Assembly (NCBI RefSeq): GCF_003254565.1
Contig: NZ_QJRI01000176.1
Span: 186,001 to 250,000, forward strand
Source: Flavobacterium nitrogenifigens
GTDB lineage: Bacteria > Bacteroidota > Bacteroidia > Flavobacteriales > Flavobacteriaceae
Length of the DNA: 64,000 bases
Direction of reading: 5' to 3'
Part shown: positions 1-9,900 of the stretch, piece by piece
Layout: each line of letters starts with the position of its first letter
Position numbering within the stretch: the stretch's first letter is position 1
Notes under the pieces: generated by a model
Database searches by the model: none
The model's input: only the letters and a program-made list of their open reading frames with translations
Told to the model about the DNA's origin: nothing
Program-made: the position numbers and the translations under genes

Positions 1-522
1 TATCAGTTTGAAAATTATACTAATCTTGATTTTGCTCTTACTCAAGCATATCTCTTCAGTAATGTAAAACCATTGACTGAACCCGTTTCGTTTAAATATC
101 TTCCAAAAATAAGTGACAACAAACTTATTTCAAATGCCTATTTAGTATCTGAAAAAACCACTGCCGACTTACTTTCGACACTGCAGCCGTCAGAACAGCA
201 AAATGTCTTTGGAGTTATTTCGCTTTCCGCTAAAGGCGACAGTAGCTCAGAAAACATTATAGACGATTCGGATAAAATGTTAAGTCCAAATTTTAAAATT
301 CATTTTGATAACCGAAAGACCTTTTGGAGATACATCAACCGTAAAGCAAAAACCGAGATTAAAACCAAGACCGCAAAACCATTAACACGATCTGGTTTTG
401 TAGAAATTGACCCTATTAACGATTTGGATCCTTCGCAACCGGCAGAAAGTCAATATCCAAATCCGTCTGTAAAATCAATAACAAAAATCGATAGTGATTA
501 CTATTCAGAAATATTTATTTAA
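1..522 (+). CDS. Unknown protein at the head of the eCIS cluster (5' truncated)
   Basis: The reading frame is open from the first base of the window to a TAA at 520-522, so the true start lies upstream; the TTG at 73 is internal and not a credible start. At least 173 residues are visible. The C-terminal half carries a patch with the pattern FKIHFDNRKTFWRYI, and the last residues are YYSEIFI. No family was recognised. It ends 21 bases before the sheath gene on the same strand, so it is probably part of the injection-system operon. That link rests on position alone; it could be an accessory or cap-related protein. Confidence 0.7.
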   Translation, partial: YQFENYTNLDFALTQAYLFSNVKPLTEPVSFKYLPKISDNKLISNAYLVSEKTTADLLSTLQPSEQQNVFGVISLSAKGDSSSENIIDDSDKMLSPNFKIHFDNRKTFWRYINRKAKTEIKTKTAKPLTRSGFVEIDPINDLDPSQPAESQYPNPSVKSITKIDSDYYSEIFI

Positions 523-543
523 TAATTAAAAAACAAATCAATT

Positions 544-2643
544 ATGGCAACAACTTACAAAACGCCTGGAGTATATGTTGAGGAAATCGTAAAGTTTCCC
601 CCTTCTGTTGCCCAGGTAGAAACTGCGATTCCATGCTTTATTGGCTATACTGAAAAAGCCATGAACAAGATTAATGGAGATTTGAAATTGAAACCGACAA
701 GAATAACATCTCTTTTAGAATATGAACGCTTTTTTGGCTTTGCAAAACCAGAGACAACAATTAGTGTAACCATAAATGATGTTGCAACAGAGAATGGAGA
801 TACAAGATCTATTGTTGTAGATCAGCCAACTTCAAAACAGCCTTTTTTAATGTATTATTCTTTGCAGCTGTTCTTTGCAAATGGCGGTGGTCCTTGCTAC
901 ATTATTTCGGTTGGGCGTTATGGAAATGATTTAGATGAAGAAGACGCTCCAGTCACAACAATCAACAGTATTGCTAAATTGGCTGAGGGATTGGCAGAAT
1001 TAGAAAAGGTAGATGAACCAACTCTAATTCTATTTCCTGACGCAACAAAAGTAAGCGGAATAGATAAAGCTAATTTCTACGGATTGTACAATAGTGCATT
1101 ATTGCAATGCCAAAATCTTCAGGACAGATTTACCTTAATAGACACTTTAAGTTATGATGAATCAAGTCCAACAGATCCAAATATAGATGATTTAAGAGGT
1201 GTAATTAGTGCTGAAAAAGACACTATTAAATACGGAGCAGCATATTATCCGCACTTAGAAACCATCTTGGACTATGCGTTTGACAGCAGTAAAATTGTAC
1301 TAAAACATTACTCTTATACAGCAAAAGCGTATGATCAAATCGCTGCAGGACTAGAACCAATTGAAAATGCAACTACAGGAATTGATGCAACTGTTGCGAA
1401 ATTGGTTGACGTTACCACTACTCCTGGAGATATTTCTGGACAAATAAGCGATTTATTTTTGCAAATGTACAGTGGTGGCGCAACAGGTTTTAATTTAGCC
1501 GTAACCTTTGAAAGCGACCCTGCGAAAAAAACAGCTTTCCTAGAAAAACTGAATATTCTCCTTACTTCTTTAGAAAGTTTGTCTCTTTTGAGAAATTCGT
1601 TAAACGATGAAGCAAATGCAGCAATCAGCACAATATCTGATGAAGATATGGTTATTGCAAATAACATCACAAGTGCTTTGACTACATTTAATTCGAATTT
1701 TACGGCTGCAGATAAAATTGATTCTGTATATAAAAATCTAAAAGCATTAAAGAAAAAAATACAGGACGAGAACGCAACGGCAAAACTGCTTAAAATTGTA
1801 TCAACTGATCCTGTAAGTTTTGATAAAGAATTAAAAAAACTTGTAGAATACGATCCCTTTACTAGTCAAACTGGAATTACGGTATCTAAAAATACTTTTT
1901 CTCCTATTAAGGCAAACCTTCTTACACTATTAGATGCTATAAAATCTGTTAGCGGAAAAGATGTCAACAATGGAGCATTAAACGGAAGAAAATTAAGCAC
2001 TTTAGAAACTATCGACAATGTGACTTTCAACAAAATCCTTACTGAAATCTATAATCTTCCAATAACACTTCCACCAAGCTCTGCTATTGCAGGAATATAT
2101 GCCAGAGTCGATAGAGACCGAGGCGTGTGGAAAGCTCCTGCAAATGTAAGTTTGAACTACGTAATAAAGCCAACAGTTAAAATAACTAATACCATTCAAG
2201 ACAACTTAAATGTTGATACTGTCGCAGGTAAATCTATCAACGCTATCAGAACATTTACCGGTAAAGGAACCTTGGTTTGGGGGTCAAGAACCTTAGCCGG
2301 TAACGATAGTGAATGGCGTTATGTGCCCGTTCGCCGCTTCTTCAACATGGCTGAAGAATCTATTAAAAAAGCAACCGAACAGTTTGTTTTTGAACCTAAC
2401 GATGCCAATACTTGGATAAGAGTGAGAGCTATGATTGAGAATTTCTTAATTCTTCAATGGAGAGCTGGAGCTTTGGCTGGGGCAAAACCAGAACAAGCAT
2501 TTTACGTAAGAATCGGACTGGGACAAACCATGTCTGCTATGGATATTTTAGACGGCAAAATGATCATCGAAATTGGTATGGCAGTAGTTCGTCCAGCTGA
2601 GTTCATCATTCTTCGTTTCTCTCACAAAATGCAGGAATCTTAA
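544..2643 (+). CDS. Contractile tail sheath protein (eCIS, Afp2-4/Pvc2-4 type)
   Basis: This 699-residue protein should form the outer contractile sheath that drives the inner tube into a target. The N-terminus has the sheath signature TPGVYVEEI followed by a short segment ending CFIGYTEKA. The C-terminal 130 residues hold the conserved sheath core, with patterns RRFFNMAEESI, EPNDANTWIRVR and PAEFIILRFSHKM, which make the inter-subunit handshake in phage and T6SS sheaths. The middle (roughly residues 100-520) is diverged and likely forms surface-exposed insertion domains. AFP and PVC particles use three sheath paralogues; only one is visible here, and others could lie upstream. The tube gene follows 27 bases later. 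Confidence 0.93.
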   Translation: MATTYKTPGVYVEEIVKFPPSVAQVETAIPCFIGYTEKAMNKINGDLKLKPTRITSLLEYERFFGFAKPETTISVTINDVATENGDTRSIVVDQPTSKQPFLMYYSLQLFFANGGGPCYIISVGRYGNDLDEEDAPVTTINSIAKLAEGLAELEKVDEPTLILFPDATKVSGIDKANFYGLYNSALLQCQNLQDRFTLIDTLSYDESSPTDPNIDDLRGVISAEKDTIKYGAAYYPHLETILDYAFDSSKIVLKHYSYTAKAYDQIAAGLEPIENATTGIDATVAKLVDVTTTPGDISGQISDLFLQMYSGGATGFNLAVTFESDPAKKTAFLEKLNILLTSLESLSLLRNSLNDEANAAISTISDEDMVIANNITSALTTFNSNFTAADKIDSVYKNLKALKKKIQDENATAKLLKIVSTDPVSFDKELKKLVEYDPFTSQTGITVSKNTFSPIKANLLTLLDAIKSVSGKDVNNGALNGRKLSTLETIDNVTFNKILTEIYNLPITLPPSSAIAGIYARVDRDRGVWKAPANVSLNYVIKPTVKITNTIQDNLNVDTVAGKSINAIRTFTGKGTLVWGSRTLAGNDSEWRYVPVRRFFNMAEESIKKATEQFVFEPNDANTWIRVRAMIENFLILQWRAGALAGAKPEQAFYVRIGLGQTMSAMDILDGKMIIEIGMAVVRPAEFIILRFSHKMQES

Positions 2644-2670
2644 TTAAAACATCATTAAAAAATATAAATC

Positions 2671-3099
2671 ATGAGTTATCCGTTATCAAAGTTTCATTTC
2701 TCAGTTGACTGGGGTGGAACAAAAATAGGCTTTACCGAAGTTTCCGGATTAGATGTAGAAACTGAAGTTATTGAGTACCGTCAGGGCGCTAGTCCAGAGT
2801 ACAGCAAAATTAAGATGCCAGGTATGCAAAAGTTCTCTAACATTACAATGAAAAGAGGAACTTTCAAAAGCGATAATGAATACTACGCTTGGTGGAATAC
2901 GGTAAAACTAAATACCATCGAAAGAAGAGATATTACCATCAAATTGCTTAACGAAGAGCACGAACCAGTGATTACTTGGAAAGTAAAAAATGCGTGGCCA
3001 ACAAAAGTGCAATCAACCGATTTAAAAGCCGATGGAAACGAAGTAGCCATTGAATCTATTGAATTGGTTCACGAAGGTTTATCTATTCAAAATGACTAA
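2671..3099 (+). CDS. Tail tube protein 1 (Afp1/Pvc1 type)
   Basis: A 142-residue protein of the T4 gp19-like tail tube family, the Hcp-like ring protein that stacks into the inner tube. Evidence is the N-terminal FHFSVDWGGTKIGFTEVSGLDVE pattern (first part of the tube beta-barrel), the central KRGTFKSDNEYYAWW segment and the C-terminal IESIELVHEGL strand, at the usual family length. It sits directly after the sheath and two bases before a second tube paralogue, the order seen in Afp/Pvc clusters. It is probably the main tube subunit because it is adjacent to the sheath; which of the two tube proteins dominates cannot be told from sequence. Confidence 0.92.
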   Translation: MSYPLSKFHFSVDWGGTKIGFTEVSGLDVETEVIEYRQGASPEYSKIKMPGMQKFSNITMKRGTFKSDNEYYAWWNTVKLNTIERRDITIKLLNEEHEPVITWKVKNAWPTKVQSTDLKADGNEVAIESIELVHEGLSIQND

Positions 3100-3101
3100 T
3101 C

Positions 3102-3548
3102 ATGGCTAATTATTATCCACCCGTAGGCTTTCATTTTCTGGTTGAATTTGATCAACTGGGCACAAAAGAAAAAGACCATCAATTTCAGTCGGTATCAGGA
3201 CTTTCTGTAGATCTTGAAACAGAAGAATTTGTTGAGGGTGGAGAAAACAGATTCAAACACAAGCTTCCTGTAAAAACCAAATATCCCAATTTGGTTTTAA
3301 AAAGAGGAATTCTTATTGACTCTGAAGTAATTGAATGGTGCAGAAAAGCAATTGAAAATTTCGAATTTAAGCCCGTTGATTTAACGGTAAAGCTCTTAAA
3401 TCAAGATCACGAACCGTTAATGCACTGGAAAGTGGTACATGCTTATCCAGTAAAATGGGCTGTTGAAGATTTCAGTGCTTTAGAAAGCAAAATTGTTGTT
3501 GAAAGCTTTGAGCTTGCTTATAATCATTTCACCCTTCATAAAAAATAA
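3102..3548 (+). CDS. Tail tube protein 2 (Afp5/Pvc5 type)
   Basis: A 148-residue paralogue of the preceding tube protein. It shares VGFHFLVEFD at the start, the QSVSGLSVDLETE strand, LVLKRGILID in the centre and ESFELAYNHF at the end. In AFP and PVC particles a second tube protein forms the ring or rings next to the baseplate, between the main tube and the tube initiator, and its place just before the DUF5908 and LysM-initiator genes fits that role. The start ATG lies two bases after the previous stop, so translation is probably coupled. Confidence 0.9.
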   Translation: MANYYPPVGFHFLVEFDQLGTKEKDHQFQSVSGLSVDLETEEFVEGGENRFKHKLPVKTKYPNLVLKRGILIDSEVIEWCRKAIENFEFKPVDLTVKLLNQDHEPLMHWKVVHAYPVKWAVEDFSALESKIVVESFELAYNHFTLHKK

Positions 3549-3555
3549 TGTAGCC

Positions 3556-3723
3556 ATGCCAATTGAAATCAAAGAGCTTCACATTAAAATAAATGTGAAC
3601 GAAAGTCCAAGTTCGGGTGCAAAACCAGCTTCATCATCATCTTCTTCTTCTACAGAAAAAGATAGTGTAGCTGAATGTGTCGAGCAAGTAATGAAGATTA
3701 TTGAACGAAAAAAAGAACGCTGA
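3556..3723 (+). CDS. DUF5908 family mini-protein of the injection system
   Basis: A 55-residue protein starting at the ATG at 3556; an in-frame upstream extension would overlap the tube gene and is rejected. The N-terminus MPIEIKELHIKINVNE is typical of DUF5908 proteins, which occur almost only inside Bacteroidota contractile-injection clusters. A serine run (about residues 25-32) joins this strand to a charged, likely helical tail ending IIERKKER. The function of the family is not established; size and position between tube and tube-initiator genes suggest a small structural or assembly part near the baseplate. The next gene starts one base after its stop. Confidence 0.82.
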   Translation: MPIEIKELHIKINVNESPSSGAKPASSSSSSSTEKDSVAECVEQVMKIIERKKER

Positions 3724-3724
3724 T

Positions 3725-4417
3725 ATGACGACAACTGGTGAATTAAAAAAACTAAAGATTATTGCCTATAGCGATCCACAATTCAATAGTCCGATTTCGG
3801 ATATTGAAGAGTTCATTACTTTGATGAATCCCGAAAAATATACTTTTCATTACAGAATAGAACAAGATACAACCCAAGCCGCTGGAACGAGCAGTCCTGC
3901 ACCAAGATTTACAGCGATTGCTCCAGAGGAATTAGAATTGGATTTTGTTTTTGACCGAACTGGTGTTATTGCCGGTAAAGAAAGTACTGAAAATGGTGTT
4001 ATTGAAGACATTGAGCATTTTAGAAAAGTAATTTTAGAATATAATGGTACAGAACACAAACCAAACTATTTAAAAATTGCTTGGGGAAGTCTACTTTTTA
4101 AAGGGTCTCTCACCGAAATGACCATTGAGTATAAACTTTTCAGGCCAGATGGAACGCCCATTAGAGCCATTGCAAAAGGAAAATTCAAAGGAGTTGTTGA
4201 AGATGAGTTAAGAGCAAAACAGCAGAACAATCAATCTCCTGATTTAACACACACTAGAACTGTAAAAGCAGGCGATACGCTTCCGCTAATGTCATTTAAA
4301 ATCTACGGCGATTCAAAATATTATCTCGAAGTAGCAAGAGCCAACAAGCTTATCAATTTCAGAAAATTAAAAATTGGTCAAAAAATATTTTTCCCTCCTC
4401 TACAAAAACAACAATAG
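3725..4417 (+). CDS. CIS tube-initiator protein with C-terminal LysM domain (Afp7/Pvc7 type)
   Basis: A 230-residue protein; the ATG at 3725 is chosen over an in-frame upstream start that would run into the DUF5908 gene. Residues about 1-170 form a tube-like domain (IIAYSDPQFNSPI, then FVFDRTG and LKIAWGSLLFKG). Residues about 177-227 are a LysM module (TVKAGDTLPLMSFKIYG through KLKIGQKIFFPP). In AFP and PVC this protein adapts the six-fold tube to the spike and baseplate, and the LysM domain, like that of T4 gp53, helps hold the baseplate together. The spike gene starts immediately after its stop codon. Confidence 0.9.
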   Translation: MTTTGELKKLKIIAYSDPQFNSPISDIEEFITLMNPEKYTFHYRIEQDTTQAAGTSSPAPRFTAIAPEELELDFVFDRTGVIAGKESTENGVIEDIEHFRKVILEYNGTEHKPNYLKIAWGSLLFKGSLTEMTIEYKLFRPDGTPIRAIAKGKFKGVVEDELRAKQQNNQSPDLTHTRTVKAGDTLPLMSFKIYGDSKYYLEVARANKLINFRKLKIGQKIFFPPLQKQQ

Positions 4418-6163
4418 ATGAACAATTCTGATGTCATACAAACCAGTAAAAGTGCCGACTTAGTAACGCACAAACTGCTCATTGAGGGAACTGAGCTGTC
4501 TGGTGTTTACCAAGTAATGAGCATTGTAGTTCATAATGAGGTAAACAGAATACCTATGGCGCAGATTATTTTGACTGATGGAGATGCAGCAGCACGAGAT
4601 TTTAAACTAAGCAACGAAGATTTGCTCATTCCGGGTAAAAAGATTGAAATCAAAGCGGGCTATCACAGTGACGAAGAAACTATTTACAAAGGAATTGTTG
4701 TAAAACATTCCATAAAAATAAAAGACAAATCGTCTCTGCTGATTGTAGAATGTAAAGACGAAGCCGTAAAAATGACCATTGGAAGAAAAAGCAAATACTT
4801 TTATGATGTTAAAGACAGTGATGCTTTTGAAGACATTATCGGCACTTACGGATTGCAAAAAGATGTGGAAAGCACAAATTATAGCCACAAAGAGTTAGTG
4901 CAATATAATACATCCGATTGGGATTTTATTGTTTCTCGAGCACAGGCTAATGGAAAATTATGTTTTGTTGAAAATGGAAAAGTCTCGGTTAAAAAGCCAG
5001 ATTTAGCTTCAGAATCAGTTGAAACGGTTGCTTTTGGTGCCACTATGCTGGACTTTGATGCTGAGATTGATGCTAGAAATCAGTTTGCCAAAGTTTCATC
5101 TTACAGCTGGAATGCATCCAATCAGGAATTATTAGAAATTGAAGCCAAAGATCCTAGCGTGAGCTTAAATGGAAATTTATCTGCTTCTGATTTATCTGAT
5201 ATCGTAAAGCTCGAAAATTTAGAATTGCGTCACGGCGGTCATGTTACCGATACCGAACTGCAAGATTGGGCCGATGCAAAATTACTATTTCAACAGCTAT
5301 CAAAAGTCCGCGGAAGAGTAAAATTTCAAGGTATTCCAGCAGTAAAACCCAATACTATTATCACGCTTGAGGGTGTTGGAGATCGTTTTAATGGTAAAGC
5401 TTACATTACTGGAGTTTTCCATGAAATAGCAAACGGTAATTGGACTGTAAATGTGCAGTTTGGATTAAATCCTGAATGGTTTTCTGAAACGTATGATGTC
5501 AATACGCCATCGGCTTCAGGAATAATTCCGTCCATAAAAGGATTGCATATTGGCATTGTAACACAGCTTCAGGACGATCCCGATGGCGAAGACCGAATTT
5601 TGGTCAAAATCCCAATCATCAATAACGAAGAACAGGGAATTTGGTGCAGAGTCGCAGCTTTAGATGCAGGTGACAACAGAGGCACATTTTTTAGGCCCGA
5701 AATTGAAGACGAAGTAATTATTGGCTTCATCAACGAAGATCCGAATGATGCGATTGTTTTAGGAATGCTCCACAGTAGCGCAAAACCAGCTCCTCTAAAA
5801 GCTTCTGACGATAACCATCAAAAAGGAATTTTTACAAGAAGCGAAATGAAAGTGCTCTTTGATGATGATAAAAAATCAATCGCCATTGAAACTCCAGCAG
5901 GAAAAAAAATAACGTTAGACGAAGACAAAGGATCTATAGTTGTTGAAGATGAAAATTCTAATGTGATTACCATTGACAGTGCAGGAATAAAAATGGAAAG
6001 TGCAGGCGATATTTCAATAAAAGCTACAGGCGATGTTAAAATTGAAGGCACCAATGTCAACCTAAAAGCGACCGCCCAATTTAAAGCCGAAGGAAGTGCT
6101 GGTGCAGAAATATCATCGGCTGCCGTAGCGATTGTAAAAGGTAGCATTGTACAGATTAACTAG
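4418..6163 (+). CDS. VgrG-like spike protein (Afp8/Pvc8 type)
   Basis: A 581-residue trimeric spike, equivalent to fused T4 gp27 and gp5. Residues about 1-350 are the gp27-like tube-joining domain (DLVTHKLLIEGTELSG, then VNRIPMAQIILTDGD). Residues about 370-470 are the gp5-type OB fold (LHIGIVTQLQDDPDG, GIWCRVAALDAG, EDEVIIGFINEDP, VLGMLHS). The last 100 residues are short, regular beta repeats alternating Asp/Lys/Gly with aliphatic residues (GDISIKATGDVKIEG), as in the needle-like beta-helix. There is no extra C-terminal effector domain. It begins at the base after the preceding stop and is followed 65 bases later by the PAAR tip gene. Confidence 0.93.
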   Translation: MNNSDVIQTSKSADLVTHKLLIEGTELSGVYQVMSIVVHNEVNRIPMAQIILTDGDAAARDFKLSNEDLLIPGKKIEIKAGYHSDEETIYKGIVVKHSIKIKDKSSLLIVECKDEAVKMTIGRKSKYFYDVKDSDAFEDIIGTYGLQKDVESTNYSHKELVQYNTSDWDFIVSRAQANGKLCFVENGKVSVKKPDLASESVETVAFGATMLDFDAEIDARNQFAKVSSYSWNASNQELLEIEAKDPSVSLNGNLSASDLSDIVKLENLELRHGGHVTDTELQDWADAKLLFQQLSKVRGRVKFQGIPAVKPNTIITLEGVGDRFNGKAYITGVFHEIANGNWTVNVQFGLNPEWFSETYDVNTPSASGIIPSIKGLHIGIVTQLQDDPDGEDRILVKIPIINNEEQGIWCRVAALDAGDNRGTFFRPEIEDEVIIGFINEDPNDAIVLGMLHSSAKPAPLKASDDNHQKGIFTRSEMKVLFDDDKKSIAIETPAGKKITLDEDKGSIVVEDENSNVITIDSAGIKMESAGDISIKATGDVKIEGTNVNLKATAQFKAEGSAGAEISSAAVAIVKGSIVQIN

Positions 6164-6228
6164 CTCATCTTCTGTCTTCTATCGTAAAACACTTAAATAA
6201 AAACTTAACTATAAAAAAATAAGTAGTT

Positions 6229-6519
6229 ATGGGAGCACCAGCAGCAAGAATTAATGATATGCATGTTTGTCCAATGGTAACCGGAACCGTACCTCATGTT
6301 GGCGGACCAATATTACCGCCAGGCTCACCAACAGTACTCATAGGCGGTCAGCCAGCAGCCTGTCTTGGAGATATGATAGTTTGTACAGGTCCTCCGGATA
6401 GTATTATTGCGGGCTCAGCCACAGTGCTGATTGGAGGGAAACCAGCCGCAAGAATGGGAGATTCAACTGCGCATGGAGGCACAATTGTATTAGGATGTCC
6501 AACCGTTTTAATAGGCTGA
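6229..6519 (+). CDS. PAAR-domain spike tip protein (Afp10/Pvc10 type)
   Basis: A 96-residue single-domain PAAR protein, the sharp cone that caps the spike trimer. The family features are clear: PAARINDMHVCPM at the start, repeated hairpins of the form PTVLIGGQPAACLGDM and ATVLIGGKPAARMGDST, a final GGTIVLGCPTVLIG, and His and Cys residues (H13, C15, C51, H81 approximately) suited to the single metal site at the tip. There is no N- or C-terminal cargo extension, so it should be purely structural. The gp25 gene starts two bases after its stop. Confidence 0.94.
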   Translation: MGAPAARINDMHVCPMVTGTVPHVGGPILPPGSPTVLIGGQPAACLGDMIVCTGPPDSIIAGSATVLIGGKPAARMGDSTAHGGTIVLGCPTVLIG

Positions 6520-6521
6520 TT

Positions 6522-6932
6522 ATGGAAAATAAAGAAGCTTTTTTAGGTACTGGATGGAGTTTTCCGCCAGAGTTCAAAAAGAACAGTAAAGCAGTCGTAA
6601 TGACATCTGACGAGGCAGACATTAAAAGCAGTCTGGAGATATTGCTTTCTACCAAAATCGGCGAACGCATTATGCTACCCAGATATGGTTGTAATATGGA
6701 TGAACTGCTTTTTGAAACATTAGACAGAACACTCAAAACCTATGTTTCAGAACTCATAAAAACAGCGATTTTATATTACGAACCGCGAATTGATGTTGAA
6801 AAAATCGATATCACGCAAAGTGATGATTTAGAAGGAGAATTATTAGTCATAATCGATTATAGAATAAGAAGCACGAATTCAAGAAGCAATCTTGTTTTTC
6901 CTTTTTACAAAGAAGAAGGCACTAATGTTTAA
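6522..6932 (+). CDS. gp25-like baseplate protein (GPW/gp25 family; Afp9/Pvc9 type)
   Basis: A 136-residue member of the GPW/gp25 family, which links the baseplate wedges to the first sheath ring. Recognised by FLGTGWSFPPEF near the N-terminus, then SLEILLSTKIGERIMLPRYGC, a family signature containing the conserved gp25 R-x-x-x-P-x-x-G arrangement, then a helix (TYVSELIKTAILYYEPRI) and closing beta strands. The ATG at 6522 is preferred because it comes just after the PAAR stop; a longer in-frame version would overlap the PAAR gene by 25 bases and add nothing conserved. Confidence 0.93.
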   Translation: MENKEAFLGTGWSFPPEFKKNSKAVVMTSDEADIKSSLEILLSTKIGERIMLPRYGCNMDELLFETLDRTLKTYVSELIKTAILYYEPRIDVEKIDITQSDDLEGELLVIIDYRIRSTNSRSNLVFPFYKEEGTNV

Positions 6933-6945
6933 AAGTTTATAAGCT

Positions 6946-9900
6946 ATGAGCACCAACGGCAGCCAAATAGACAATGTTATTTTTAAAAGAAATGGAGTTA
7001 ATCAGGAAGAACGCTTTAGTGATGCATTAGAGCCTAGCAACCTGAAACTTCATGATTTTACTATTGAAGACTGGCTGTTATTTGCTTATAATTTTGCAAA
7101 AGAAGTCAACTTTTTCGATACGAATAACGATAAAAAACCAGAAGGCAACTGGCAGGAGCTTTTCAATTATTTCGGCTTTTCAAAAGATAATCTTCCGAAT
7201 GGCAACATCCCGCAAAGAACAGATGAAAGATATGGTTATTTAAAAGAAAACATCACCAAGACATTATCGACTGCCCAGATAAATCAAGACCTTACTCCTC
7301 ACCTAACCTTGTTTGTGTGTTTTTTAAAATTATTAGAATTATCACAAAACAAACTTAATGGCATTACCAAAAAACATTTAGATTTTTTCTATAAAGACAT
7401 ACTTCAAATTCAAAAACTGCCTGCAAAAGCAGATAAAGTCAATATCATTTTTGAGTTGGCAAAAAAAGTGGCTGAAGAAAAAATTGCTGTAAACACAGAG
7501 CTTGACGCTGGAAAAGATCCTGACGGCAAAAAACTAATTTACAAAACCACAGAAGAATTTATTGCCAATAAAGCCCATATAGCGTATTTAAAAAGTGTGT
7601 ATAATGACATTAAGTTGGGGGAAATTAAATACAGCGAAATCGCCAATTCTTTAGACGGAAAAGGCGAACCTTTAAAAGAAGATTCTCCTTATTGGTTTCC
7701 TTTTGGATACACTTCCAAAGAAGAGAAATATCCAAAACTAGACGATGCTAAACTGGGTTTTGCAATAGCTTCGGAATTATTTAATCTTAAAGAAGGCGAC
7801 AGAAATATTGACATCACAATTGATTTCGATGAGGTTTTAACTTTTCATGATCTATTGGATACAAATGATCTTTTGAAAAATATCAGCATTCTATATAGTG
7901 GAAAAAAGGGATGGGTTGGAGATATTAAGCTTAGCTCAGACATCTCTTTTAAAAATGTGAGTCAATATACGAGCATTAGCAGCAACCAATTAAAATTGGT
8001 TTTTAAGATACCAAAAGATAGTCCCGCAATTGTTAACTACGATCAGAAAGTTTTAGGTGAATTTTTCTCGACAGAACTACCAGTAATTCGATTTTTAATT
8101 AATACGCAAGATAAAAAAGGCCATACTCTTTTTAGAAGTCTAGTTACAAAACCAATAGCGGGCATTACGGCAAAAGTTGAGGTTAAAGATGTAAAATCTC
8201 TTATCTTAGAAAGTGACACTGGCTTGCTTAATGCGGCAAAACCCTTTTACCCTTTTACAACCCAACCCGAAAAAAACAGTTCGTTTATCATAAACTATCC
8301 TGAAATCTTTTCTAAAAATTGGACAGACGCCTATATTAACATAAAGTGGAAAAACACTCCTTTATCATTTGTAACTCATTATGCCGCTTACAAAAATAGT
8401 TTCCTTGAAACCATAAGCAAACAAAGTTTTCTTGATGCTTTTTTCCCCAAGGAGATCGTTAAAAAAATGACGGATGCCAAACAGCCAGAAGATGGAATTG
8501 CAGAAAAAAACAATTCCGACATAAAAGCTCCTGTAGAAATTAATGAAGAAATAGAAGCCGTTGAAGAAACACCCGAACTGCCCGAAGTAGACCCAGACGC
8601 TCCAAACACTGGAATTGTTACTGAAGACTACTTTAAAGCAACCTTATCTGTTTTAGATAAAGAAGTTTGGGATGAACAAGATGAAACAGTCAATTTATTT
8701 GACGCTGATGATGAGGAAGATAATGCATTCGAATCGAATATCTATGTAAAAGGCGATTATGACCCTGGGAAAAGCGGACCTATACGATTGACCTTAAATC
8801 AGTCATTTTTGCATTCGTTATTTCCAAAAATATATACTTTGGCCATAATGAATGTGGCGGACGAGCCAACAACACCTATTCCAAATGAGCCTTACACACC
8901 TGTTGTAGAAAGTATCAGTCTGGATTATTCTGCCGAGGAAAGCATTTATTTTCCGGAGGAAAGCACTGATTTTACTCTTTCTGCCTACGAGTCTAACCGA
9001 ATAAAACTATTTCACGAAGCGCCTTTTGGCCAACAGGAAGAGCATTCTTATTTGAAACAGCAAGCCATCTATAAAGAAATCTTAGATCCTTCTACTCCAA
9101 TAACTAATTGTCTGGTTCCTGATTATTGCAATGGAGGCGAATTTTATGTAGGCTTTCAAGATGCCGAAATATCGCAGCAAATTTCATTACTATTTCAAAT
9201 ATTAGAAGGAAGCGAAAACACCAGCGTTGACACGTTTACAGGAATACAAAAGGTAGAATGGTACATATTATGCGATAATTACTGGAAAAATCTTGATAAG
9301 GATATTTTAGCAAATGGTATCGATAACTTTTTAAAATCGGGCATTGTAAAATTTAGCATTCCAAAACAGGCAACTAATGACAATACATTGTTTCCTGCCA
9401 ATACCATTTGGATCAAAGCAAAAATGCACAAAGATTATGATGCCGTTTGCAAAGTGATCGATGTGAAAACTCAAGTTGTTACCGCGCAATTTTTTGACAA
9501 CAACAATAATTTAGCGCATTTAGAAAGTACATTGCCTGCGAAAACAATATCTAAATTAATTACCAGAGTTCCGCAAATTAAAAGCATTGAACAGCCTTTT
9601 AATTCATTTGATGGAAAACCATTAGAGTCAGATCCCTCCTATTATCTGCGTGTAAGCGAGCGCTTGCGTCACAAAAACAGAGCAATAACACTTTGGGATT
9701 ATGAGCATCTTATTTTACAGGAATTTCCAAGTGTTTTTAAGGTAAAATGCTTAAACCATACTTTTATTTCGGGTACAAAAACCTCTTTTTTAGCTCCTGG
9801 AAAAGTAACATTGGTCGTAATTCCAGACATCGTAGACAAAAATGTATTTGATATTTATGAGCCAAGAGTAAGCACGGCGACTTTAAACAGCATTGAGAGT